From the NCBI GenBank assembly GCA_015832175.1, contig WJXW01000003.1:1984001-2048000 (forward strand): a stretch of 64,000 nt of DNA, in the 5' to 3' direction. Shown in pieces: positions 55,088 to 64,000 of this stretch (its first letter is position 1; each line of letters begins with the position of its first letter). Made by a program: the position numbers and the translations under genes. The stretch comes from Paraphaeosphaeria minitans. Taxonomy: Eukaryota; Ascomycota; Dothideomycetes; Pleosporales; Didymosphaeriaceae. Below the pieces are notes generated by a model. The model was not told the DNA's origin, did not search any database, and saw only the letters and a list, made by a program, of their open reading frames with translations.

Positions 55088-57309
55088 GGTGAGCGAATGT
55101 ATCGGGTGCGTATGCGTATGCTGTTGGGCGACTGCTGAGAGGAAGCCAGGGCGGCTGATGGGCTGTTGGGGTAGCGAGTGTTGTATCTTGCTGAGGCACG
55201 CAGAGGGCAGATTCCAGGAGGGAGAGTGACCCGGTGCCAGGGCGACCGTGGAATGCCTCGCGGAAAGTGACGCACGCACGCTGCCTGCGGTCAAAAGCTG
55301 CTTTCGTATTGCTGCTGGTGGAGGAGCGCGTGAATGGGGCCGAGAGGGGCGCTGGATGGATGTGAGTGCACACAGGACGCCGGGCACTCTTGACGTTTTG
55401 GGCGGACTGCGGGCTGGGGGAGGCCACGCGGTGAAGGCAAGCTTGGGGGGGTGGGAGGAGGGACAGGAAAGCGAGTGTGGGAGTGCGGCAGCAGGCGCGG
55501 GAAATGAGTGAATTGCGACGCAGCAACGGCGGGCTTGAGCAGTGGCAAGCAGGTACAGAGGCGCCGATTGCAGGTTGGGACGGTGCGTCCCAAGCTGGGC
55601 CTTCTCCTTGGGGCACCCTAGTCCATCTATCTATCGCAGAAACAGAAAGCTTCTTCCTCCTGCTGCTGGGAGATGTGGAAGGGGCCCCAATCACGGCGGG
55701 TAAACCACCCGCCCCTGGTGCGGGCTTACGCAGGCTGACGCAGGTTGGTGCTTACCGTGTCGGCGTGTACGCAGGCGACACTCCACCGACTGGCGAGGTA
55801 CTAAAATTGTCCGTGGGCTAGAGAGAGAAAGCTATCAACGAAGAGCCCGTTTCCATGCAACGCTAGACCGTGGAGCAGCAGCCCGACAGGAACCGCCGAC
55901 GCGCAGACAGAACAAAGGCATACGCTGAGACTTGAGCAAAGCCCGAGCATCTATCGTCCCGGGTGTTGCTCAAGTCAACAAAGCCCGAGCATCTATCGTC
56001 CCGGGTGTTGCTCAAGTCAACAAAGCCCGAGCATCTATCGTCCCGGGTGTTGCTCAAGTCAACAAAGCCCGAGCATCTATCGTCCCGGGTGTTGCTCAAG
56101 TCAAGAAACCCCGAGCATCGTCCCGGGTGTTGCTCAAGTCAAGAAACCCCGAGCGTCGTCCCGGGTGTTGCTCAAGTCAAGAAAACCCGACGCCGTACGC
56201 GAACCCAGATGCATCCACGTCTTCATGCGACGTGCGCCATCCGCCATCCGCCATCTGCCAGCCTTGTCGACGCCTCGCGCGGGCGTCTCCGTACCCGCCG
56301 CGATAACGAGCGCTACACGGCATCCGAGACTGCGTGCGTAGAAGTCCTTCTGGCCTGCCTCGCTGCTGCACGCAACGAGGTCAGTTGTTGCGCCCATCCA
56401 GCGCACCCAGGGTTTACTATGCATATGCCAGGTACTAGTCTAGTGCGAAAACCGGTTTCATGTGCAGCTGGACGTCTCGGAGGAAACATGGCAAGCGCTA
56501 CAAACCCGCCTGAGACGACAAGATGGGGACGCTTGAGCACCGATTCGCCCTGCAAGCGCATCGAATGTCTTAGCATGCACGCACCACATCTTATTGCAGA
56601 CTTTGGAAGCTTGGTGCTCCCTAGGCCATTTCAACGGTTCAACCCCTGCAGACAAGGTCGGGAGATTGCCTTCGTTGCATGTGTTTCCATGCTTCGACCC
56701 CTTGGGAAGCCAATGGCTCTCGTCCTGTACGGCTGCCCCGTCCTCCTATCTGCTGACATTATGCCGTCATGCGGCGCACGCATCCGTGCTTGCAAAATGA
56801 ATGTAGCATCGCAACTTCGGATACGTCCATCGACAGAGATTTTCTTGGCGATCGTAGCTCCGGCTTATCGTGAACGCGCGTCATTGCAGACGTTCGACGC
56901 CGGTCCCGACAGCCGTCATGGCAACACATGCAGGTCCCAACATCAAAACACACTGCTGGCCGAAGAGTATGACATGGGAAAACAAGAGTGACGCGCTGGC
57001 AACCCTTCCAGGCGCAAGTGTCTACCACATTCAAGTCCAAACACGCATGAGTGTCTACCGCATCCAAGCCCAAACGACCTCTCCACGGCCATGTACACAA
57101 GCAACAAGCCTGCACGGGATACGACGGGACCCGAGTTCTCAAGGAGCGAGTCAAGGACACAGTCGCAGCGCACTACACGCTCTATACGTGATGGGAGTGT
57201 CGTTCCCAATATCATTTGATGTGTCTACCATCTCCGTCTTATTATTACCACCCAAGCATGTCAAATAGACAACCCTCTCCCGTCCTGTTGAACCGACTCA
57301 TGGTTTTCT
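55088..57309. other. Intergenic with minisatellite
   Basis: About 2.2 kb between the 5' end of KRE6 and the 3' end of the NuiA-like gene. GC-rich frames on both strands are open by composition only. The one clear structure is the 42-bp tandem repeat at 55938-56181. Confidence 0.5.
55938..56181. repeat. 42/38-bp minisatellite upstream of KRE6
   Basis: Four copies of a 42-bp unit (55938, 55980, 56022, 56064; each begins AAAGCCCGAGCATC) that are virtually identical, followed by two 38-bp copies (56106, 56144) that lack a CTAT tetranucleotide and carry point changes. The unit contains CCCGGG and GTTGCTCAAGTC. Near-identity of the 42-bp copies indicates recent expansion. Confidence 0.97.
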
Positions 57310-58141
57310 CTACGACTCTACACTCAAAGCTTTCAGCCCCAACACCTTGCCATCCTTGACTCCCACAACGTAGTATTCCTCCCGTGCCCCAGTCAACGCC
57401 ACCCTAAACACCTTCACCGCCCCATCCACCACCTTCTTCACCGTGTCCACCACCTCCTTGTACTGCCCCATCGGATCCCACTTGCTCACGCTCAACTCCT
57501 CGACCTCGTCCTCGTGGCCCAGAATCGTCTTCAGTTGCTCTGTAACCAAGTCAGTCGTCGATCCAGACTACGCAGCCATCTTCCCTCGCTATCGCTATCG
57601 CTCTCGCGCCTCCTTCCCCTTCATCACAACCCGTATCCTCCCCCTTCATCACAAAATGTACCCTCCTCTCCCCCCCCTCTACATCAGAAACACCGCACTT
57701 ACGATCGGTAATGTCATGTCCCTGGTAATTCAGCGCCACGGGTTCAAACGGTTCGTCCGCATCACTCGTGTACGTCGCCTCCACGCTCTTCAGCGCCTGC
57801 GGCACCGCCGCATCCACGCTCTTCGTGCCATACCCCTCTGCGGGGGACTGTGCTTGTGCCTTCGACCCGTTGGAGTCGGCATTGGCCTTGTTGAGGAAGG
57901 CTTCGTAGTCTGCGTCGGACATGGTGGCTGGGGGCGAGGCGTGGAAGGTGCGTGGGCGGGGAGCGGAAGCGCTTCGTTGGGGGCCGGTGGATGTTGACGG
58001 GCGTGCGATACGTGTCGGGTATTTGCGGGTGGAAAGTCGGCGCAGGTGAGGGCGGGCGGTGCGAGGATAGAGAGGAGTTATGCGTGAGACGAGAGTTTGC
58101 GTGGTGCGCAGAAGCTGGCGGTTGGGGTTGGTCACCTGCAT
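57310..58141 (-). CDS. Nuclease A inhibitor-like (NuiA) protein, 222 aa, 2 exons
   Basis: Exons 57703-58141 and 57310-57539 with a 163-bp intron; the splice makes YQGHDITDQQLKTILGHEDEVEEL. The C-terminal domain (SKWDPMGQYKEVVDTVKKVVDGAVKVFRVALTGAREEYYVVGV, then LGLKALSVES) follows the NuiA-like pattern. Bacterial NuiA blocks a sugar-nonspecific nuclease; the fungal role is unknown. The first about 70 residues are Arg/Ser/Thr-rich without acids (LVSRITPLYPRTARPHLRRLST, then PRTFHASPPAT), as in mitochondrial presequences. A second in-frame Met (MSDADYEAFL) starts the folded part, so two forms are possible. The family call rests on pattern recognition. Confidence 0.75.
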
Positions 58142-58740
58142 TGTTGGGCTGGAGGGAAAACGATGACGCAACCCGCGAAAACAAACGTGACGTGTGCGCG
58201 CCGCACGAGCGCGTGAGCAGTGCGCCGTGACAACCACCTCACAATGGATTGTGGATCCCGTGCAGAAAGCGTCACAACCTCACACCACGTCAAGCCCACA
58301 GGATAGTATTGCATTACATTTCAATCGCAGTAAATTTCAATCGCAGTAAATTTCAATCGCAGTACATTTCAATTGCATTCTGGAGTGTTGTGGTTCTAAG
58401 AAAGGAAATGTAACAAGGCCGCCAACGAGCAATTGTACACCAAATCCTCCAAGATCGTGAAACCATCCCATGGCCCAAAGCACATGAGTCCGCTGTTCAA
58501 GCCACATATACTCTGGATAGCTTTGCCCCAAGCACGCCGCCCTAATCAACACACGATATATGCCGACCGGAAGGTACCAACAATTCGGTACACGCAGGGT
58601 AAGAATAACTTCATGGCTATTTTTGTTTCAGTCAGACGTCGTAAAAGCCATGACTCCAGGAGCTGAGCCGGGAGCGGAAGGGTAAATGCTTCAGAGGAAA
58701 GAACAGGTGAAAGACCTGATGTAAGATCTGAAACAACGCA
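58142..58740. promoter_or_regulatory. Upstream region of NuiA-like gene, 3' flank of CYC8
   Basis: Contains a 16-bp tandem repeat (58318-58380). No gene seen. Confidence 0.45.
58318..58380. repeat. 16-bp tandem repeat
   Basis: Unit ATTTCAATCGCAGTAA: three full copies (58318, 58334, 58350) and a fourth diverged one. It lies about 180-240 bp upstream of the NuiA-like start codon. Confidence 0.95.
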
Positions 58741-59539
58741 CTACGGTTTCGACTCCACCGGAGTGGGGGCGTGCGATGCGCCGTTGGTTGAAGCACCGCG
58801 GGGGCTGCTGCGCTCAGACTTGGCCGCGGCAGGTTTGCTTTCCTCGCCATCGTCATCGTAGTTCTCATCGACTTCCACATGACGAGCTGCTGGCTCATGA
58901 TGCTCTGGACGCTCGTGCTTGGGTGTCTCTGACATGCGGGGAGGCATTGGCTGCGGCGTGCTCATCGAAGGCAACGAGGGCGGGTGATGAGCGGCTTCCG
59001 ATGGGTGGTACCCATCGTTGAAGCGACGAGGGTCCGCGCCATCTTGAGGGCTATGACGCGGTACCTGTGGCGACGACATGCGGTGGGGTGGAGATGGGCG
59101 GCGACTGTGAGGCTCCTCCAGTTTCTGACGCTTCTCGTCATTCGTCGGTGGCTTGGGGTGTGGGTGGTCACCGTCCTCCCATTCACGGTGGCGCTTGGGA
59201 GGTGCCGTAGGAGGGCGATCTTCTCGGTCACGGGCGGCTTGCTCAGCAGCTGCAAGGGCGGAGGCGGGTGGTGGGGCACCACTGGCAATGCCACTGGCAG
59301 CAGATGAGTCAGGATGATGGAATTGTGCAGGGTATCCGTTGCGAGGGGATACAGCCCTGTTGTTCTCGACGATAGGTCGAACCTCGGGAGCCGGGCTGCC
59401 AATGCGAGGATATTGTGGAGGGCCCTGGGTAGGGCCACTCAATCCAGTAGGCGGTGGAGGTGGTGGCGGAGGACCGTTGTTCGCATGAGCCCCATAGTTA
59501 GGGTTTGAGATACGGTTGGGAGGTGGTGGTGGAGGGCCT

Positions 59540-59571
<32 letters not shown>

Positions 59572-61660
59572 TAGAGACTGCTGTTGCTGATGCGGAGGCA
59601 GATGAGGCTGCGCCTGAGACGCTTGAGGCGTCAGCTGGGGAGGCGGAGGGTGGTAAGGGCTGGGGGCAGCGTGATGCGTCTTAGGAGACGGCGAAAGCCC
59701 GCGACGCATGCCACCTGGCGGAGGAGGTCCCAGAGGCCCATTAGGACCGGAGAGACCAGGCCCGTTGGTGGGAGGACGCGACGATTCCTGGTAGGGACGC
59801 ATTGGTTCCTGCTTCAACGGGCTCGGTGGGCGTTGAGCGGCATGCTGCGCAGGCGGGCGGATGCCTTCTCGCTGGTCATAAGGGTTCAGTTGCTGAGGAG
59901 GAAGTCCCGGTTCGCGTATCTGGGCCAAGGGCCTGTTCCACTCGGAAGCACCCAGAGCAGGCGGAGCAGGTCCCTGAGGAGGCTGCTGGGGTTGAGGCGC
60001 ACCCCATTGAGGAGCTGCAGGACCATGGATGGAGGCAGGCTGGTATGCCTGAGGATGGACGTCCTGAGGCGCTGGTGCACTGCCCTGGTTGGGCATGCCG
60101 GCTGTAGTCTGTCCGTTTTGGAGTAGCTGCAGGCGCGCTTTGATGTGCACGTTAGACGGGTCAAGGTCTGCAGCGCGTTGATAGGCGTCCAACGCATCGG
60201 CTGTCTGGTTGTTGCATGATTCGTATAGAGTGCCGAGATCGTACCAAACCTCACTAATGTTAGGATTGAGGCGGATGGCTCGGGAGTATGCGTCAAGCGC
60301 ATCGCGGTACTGGTTGATCTGGTAGTAAAGCACACCGATAGAGCACCAGAAAGTCGGGTTACGGCCGTCTCGGTAGACAGCCTGCTGATAGGCTTCATAC
60401 GCCTTGGGGTATTTCTGCTGTGACATATAGCAGCGTCCGAGAAGGTACCAGCTCTGTGCGTCCGTTTGATCTGATCATAGCATTAGCCGTTGTACTGAGC
60501 TTGTGCAATGGCATACTGAACTTACCAGAAGCCACTGATTTCTCGAGGTACTCGATAGCCTGTTCTTGACTGGCGTAGTTGCTGCTTTGCTGGTGGTGCA
60601 ACCAGCCCAACTGCTGCAGCACTTTGGCATGGTTAGGGTCACGTTCCAGCACACGCCTGTACGCGGCCTTGGCCGAGTCAAACTGTATATCCTGTAAGTG
60701 GATGAATTACGCTAACAGTAGATGTATTGCATACCTCCTTCTGCTGTTCGTAGACGTGTCCGATCTGGAACCAGATGTCCTCTTCAGTCAACGGGCGAGG
60801 CGGGTTGGTGACAATGTACTTGAAACACTGGATGATGTTAGAGCGTCCTTGAAGGGTAGGCACACAACTTACATCAAGACTCTGGTTGAACTTCTGTTGT
60901 TGCTTATATATTATGCCAAGTCGAAAGTAAATTTCGTTGGCCTTCTCGAAGTTCGGCTCCATGCGCATCACTTGAGAGAAAGCTTCTTCGGCGTGCTCCA
61001 ATGACCCGTAGCGATCATAGAGTATGCCAATGCCGTACCAAAGCTTGGGCTCCTGATTATGTTGTTAGCGCAAGACGCCAGACTCACGGCGAAGCCGACT
61101 TACCTTGGGATCAGACAGATGGTACAAGGCCTGCTGGTAAGCCGAATACGCTTGCTGCAGATCGTCCATCATGAGGTAACAGTGGCCTGGCTATGTGAGA
61201 AGGGAAGTGTGAATTCAGATAACACGGGAACCAACCGAGGCTGCCCCACACGTCGCCGTTGGCAGGATCGACCTTGAGAATGGTGCGCAGATATTCAACA
61301 GCATGAGGAAACTGGTCCCGCGCGCGAAGAATGCATGCAATGCCCTGCATAGCAGGAATGGACCACTGATTATGCTTCAGGGCCTGCTCGTAGCATTGCA
61401 TTGCGCCGTCAAGGTCTTGCATCTGTTCCGAGAGCGATCCTGCGGCGCGTTAGCGACAATGTCACCGGTATGCTGGCCGTGCGATGAAGGGTACCTAGAT
61501 TGGTCCAGACAGACTCGGTAAGCTGTTGGAGATACTGCGCGGGCGTCTTCGGCTGGCTCATGTGTTGAGGATGGCCGTTCGGCTGCGGATGCCCGAGATG
61601 CGGGCCTCCGTGGTGCGGCGGCATGCCCGTGGTGGGCGAGGGCTGCTGGTGGCTCGCCAT
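58741..61660 (-). CDS. CYC8: Cyc8/Ssn6 general transcriptional corepressor, TPR protein, 873 aa, 7 exons
   Basis: Corepressor that works with Tup1 (RcoA/Tup1 in filamentous fungi) at many promoters, in the nucleus. Exons 61495-61660, 61236-61439, 61104-61186, 61052-60873, 60827-60735, 60691-60526 and 60470-58741; six introns of 43-55 bp; 874 codons exactly. About ten tandem TPR units fill residues 45-412 (for example GAMQCYEQALKHNQWSIPAMQGIA, WYLLGRCYMSQQKYPKAYEA, YRDALDAYSRAIRLNPN), close in register to yeast Cyc8. The C-terminal half is disordered, Pro/Gln-rich, with a polyglutamine tract (about residues 590-605) and polyproline runs, and ends in charged Ser/Glu/Lys sequence. The start is the ATG at 61660 (MASHQQPSPTTG). 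Confidence 0.96.
59541..59573. repeat. CTG/CAG trinucleotide repeat in CYC8
   Basis: About ten to eleven CTG triplets on the plus strand (CAG on the coding strand) encoding the polyglutamine tract of Cyc8, next to a polyproline run. Confidence 0.95.
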
Positions 61661-63122
61661 GTCGGACGTGAGTTTTCGACACGCGCGTCTCGACACGGAG
61701 CCTCAGGCGGGGAGTGCTGGTGCAGCAAGATGAGGGAGCTGACGAGCGACGGGACGAGAAACCAAATTGTGATTGGGGCGCCAGTCAATAGATCAGTGGG
61801 GAATGCTCAACTGTAGACGTTAGTTGATGGCACGCGCTGAACCTTGGTTGAGGCCTATACGCGACGCGCCAGGTGAACTTACGGGGTAACGGGCAGAAGG
61901 CTGGCTGGGGCACTGGGCGCCGAGGACGGAGCAGGTGCAGAGGGAGTGACGATGGTCGAGATGGACCGGGACTGCGTGAGCAGCGGCAGAAGGGCGGGGG
62001 TGTTGTGGGTGTCGGTACGGTGAGGAACGGGTACAGAGAGGGAAGACGGGAGGAGGAGGGAGAGCCGGGCGAAGAGCGCGCAAGAACCGCCGTCAAACGT
62101 CGCAGAACCCTAACCCAGAGGCGCCAAGATGACTTTTGGTAAGATGGATTAGGGCATGGCGTAGGCGAGGGGCATGGCATGCAGCAGGGGTACCGGAGCC
62201 TGGTAGCGCAAGCCACCACGGCGGCCCACTGCTCCACACACACACGGACGATCCCACGACTCCTTGCTGCCGACCTGCCACCACCTGCCCTTGTCGGCCG
62301 CCCTGCGACGGCTGCTCGGCGCACACCGGCGTCCAGGCAGCGAGGCCGCTGCGCTTGAATCGTAACCAAGAAAACCGACCTCTGCATACAGGTACCCCAG
62401 ATGTTCCCCAATACGAGGCCGCCGCAGCAGAGTTTCCCTTCCCTTCCCAACCCCGTCGCCGCGCCGGCCTGCCGGTTCTTTCAGCGGTGAGGAGGCGACG
62501 ACCCATGATGCATTCCATTCCTCCCAAACATGTGCGCTGGCAGACAGAAGCGTACAGTGCCGCGGAAGGCTGCTGCTCGCGCTTGTTCCTGTCGGGTTGA
62601 AACGCTGCACCAACAGCACGCCTGTGAACGACTCCAGAACTCCTCACACGCCCAGCGCGGAGCTGGCCATTTCATTCTGGTCCAAAACAATCACGACGCG
62701 CTCGTTCCGGCGCGCCCTGGCGTTTGTGTTCCGCCGATGGGCTCTGCGTCGCTTCGCCCACATGACGCCGTTGAGGCTACCTCTGTAGTGCCAGGCACAC
62801 AACACCCTCCCGCCTCTCCGGAGAGCCTGTCGCCATCTGGGGCTCGGTGCAGCATCCGGCAGCCTGATGGGCGCAGAATCTGCTGTTCCCGCGACGAACG
62901 ACGTGTGCCAGCCACCAGTTCGACGGCAGGAACACCAGCCCGCTGGCCGCAGATGGCGGCCTCGTCCAGACAGGCGCACCGGGCGGCTTCATTTATGACA
63001 GGCACGTCGACAGCCACTCATGGGCGTGGGCAGCGGCCTTGCGGGCGGATCGCTCAGCTTCCCGCTGACCAGGCCCAAAAGACGCTACTGGCGAGGGCGA
63101 GGGTGGCGCTGCCACGGCCAAG

Positions 63123-63199
63123 GTGCAGTGTGCAGGATGCAGTGTGCAGTGTGCAGTGTGCAGTGTGCAGGATGCAGTGTGCAGTGTGCAGTGTGCAGG
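63123..63199. repeat. 7-bp GTGTGCA tandem repeat, block 1
   Basis: About ten copies of TGCAGTG with occasional TGCAGGA variants. Confidence 0.95.
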
Positions 63200-63666
63200 G
63201 TGACACGACGTCTGGAGCCGGCCTCTACACGGTGAACGTCGGGGTAGCACGCAGCAGCAGCGGCAGCAGCAGACGCTCGCAGAGAGAGGTGGCGTCGGCC
63301 CGCTTGACGCGCTGCACAGCGCCAGTCGAGGCGGTGATGTGGGTGCGTTGTGTCTCGGGGGGCGCTGCAGCACGAGGAGCGGCAGCCCACAGTGGACCAG
63401 ATCTCCCAAGCCGCTTATGTGCCGTCCCCACCAAGCTTCCGGCCTGTTCTTCGCTTTAGGGTCCGTGACGCACTGGTTTCTCCGCCTCCCGCCCGGCAGA
63501 CTGCCCCATCCCTGCCTGGCCGAATCTGACAAGGAGCCCGCCGCCGGGGGCTTTTGGGATCACACAAGGCTCGGCCTGGGGGCGGCAGCCTGCGGCCCTG
63601 CGGCAGTACCAGGGCGCTGGGGTTCAGACTTGTCCAAGGCCTGCCTTCCGCCGTGGCCGAAGCCTG

Positions 63667-63741
63667 ACCTCAGTGCCCTCGTTGACCTCAGTGCCCTCGT
63701 TGCCCTCAGTGCCCTCAGTGCCCTCAGTGCCCTCAGTGCCC
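63667..63741. repeat. 9-bp CAGTGCCCT tandem repeat
   Basis: About seven to eight copies of CAGTGCCCT(C), the first ones interrupted by CGTTGACCT. Confidence 0.92.
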
Positions 63742-63747
63742 ACCGTT

Positions 63748-63786
63748 TGCAGTGTGCAGTGTGCAGTGTGCAGTGTGCAGTGTGCA
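63748..63786. repeat. 7-bp GTGTGCA tandem repeat, block 2
   Basis: Five copies of the same heptamer as block 1, about 550 bp away and right after the 9-bp repeat. Confidence 0.95.
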
Positions 63787-64000
63787 CCGGTCTGTGAAGC
63801 TGCTGCCCGCCCCAGTGCGACCTGCCAGCCATCACTCGCGCTTGGCCCACCAGCCTTTGTCGCGCCATGGTGGACGCCATACCGCGATGGGGTTTTCCTT
63901 CTAGCCTGCAGCCACGTGAAACGCTGCGTCTGGATGGCTGAGCGACCGCCCCCGGAGCAAGCCATTGTGGAGTTAGGGGCTGCGCGTCATGCCTTGAGCG

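Larger units (their letters stand above)
61661..64000. other. Upstream of CYC8 to right edge; GC-rich, no recognised gene
   Basis: About 2.3 kb. Long frames on both strands (for example 62530-63459 plus, 61785-62450 minus) are explained by GC-rich composition; they read through microsatellites and have no family features. It holds three tandem repeat blocks, annotated separately. The long CYC8 leader probably lies in the first part. Confidence 0.5.

Noticed and set aside
54462..55229. 255-residue plus-strand frame opposite KRE6
   Set aside because: Antisense shadow of the well-supported KRE6 first exon and its leader.
55863..56099. Repeat protein with a 14-residue unit (SNTRDDRCSGFVDL) on the minus strand, and a plus-strand counterpart
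   Set aside because: The 42-bp minisatellite is open in several frames because its length is a multiple of three; flanks lack protein character and the 38-bp copies break the frame.
62530..63459. 309-residue plus-strand frame near the right end
   Set aside because: Runs through a 7-bp microsatellite, has no family features, and competing frames of similar length exist on the other strand; GC-rich composition explains it.
1..64000. tRNA, rRNA or CRISPR features
   Set aside because: I looked for tRNA T-arm signatures (GGTTCRA with pairing) and for spaced direct repeats; the GGTTCGAT hits lie in coding sequence and the repeat arrays have no spacers.

Overview
This is a piece of a filamentous ascomycete (Pezizomycotina) chromosome, most likely from Dothideomycetes. 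The grounds are 45-60 bp spliceosomal introns with GT..AG ends, intergenic CCTACC/GGTAGG runs, fungal-only families (HbrB, Rgp1, CBM1, Crh and Kre6 GH16 enzymes, rhodopsin/PTH11-like membrane proteins, Cyc8), and one AT-rich transposon decayed in the way repeat-induced point mutation (RIP) leaves. The class assignment is inference; the fungal assignment is firm. No operons are expected. Exon structures were built by hand from reading frames and splice sites, and exon sums were checked to be multiples of three.

Layout. 1-10.6 kb: a ferric reductase cut by the left edge, an unknown membrane protein, a short-chain dehydrogenase, an NmrA-like protein and an MFS exporter. 10,790-13,692: a PIF/Harbinger DNA transposon with TTA target duplication, near-perfect terminal inverted repeats and two dead genes. 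14-26.7 kb: a methyltransferase with an apparent frameshift, HbrB (TORC2), a Crh-type cell-wall enzyme, a CCCH zinc-finger protein divergent from Ctf8, a secreted CBM1 protein, a frameshifted gene and a small unknown. 27.6-43.1 kb: an epimerase relic, a low-complexity glycine-zipper protein, Rgp1, a rhodopsin-domain protein, a secreted flavin oxidase, an F-box-like unknown and HMG-CoA lyase.

44-49.2 kb is the most irregular stretch: two coiled-coil genes, a broken coiled-coil relic between them, a 56-bp-arm inverted repeat, then a rhodopsin-domain pseudogene. 50.5-61.7 kb returns to conserved genes, mostly on the minus strand: a TMEM14 protein, Kre6/Skn1, a NuiA-like protein and the Cyc8/Ssn6 corepressor. 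A 42-bp minisatellite lies upstream of Kre6. The right end (61.7-64 kb) is GC-rich, holds 7- and 9-bp tandem repeats and has no recognisable gene.

The genes do not form one pathway. Themes are cell-wall beta-glucan work (Crh-like, Kre6, CBM1), growth and trafficking control (HbrB, Rgp1, Cyc8) and lineage-variable redox/transport genes near the transposon. I saw no polyketide or peptide synthase backbone, no rRNA or tRNA, and no CRISPR.
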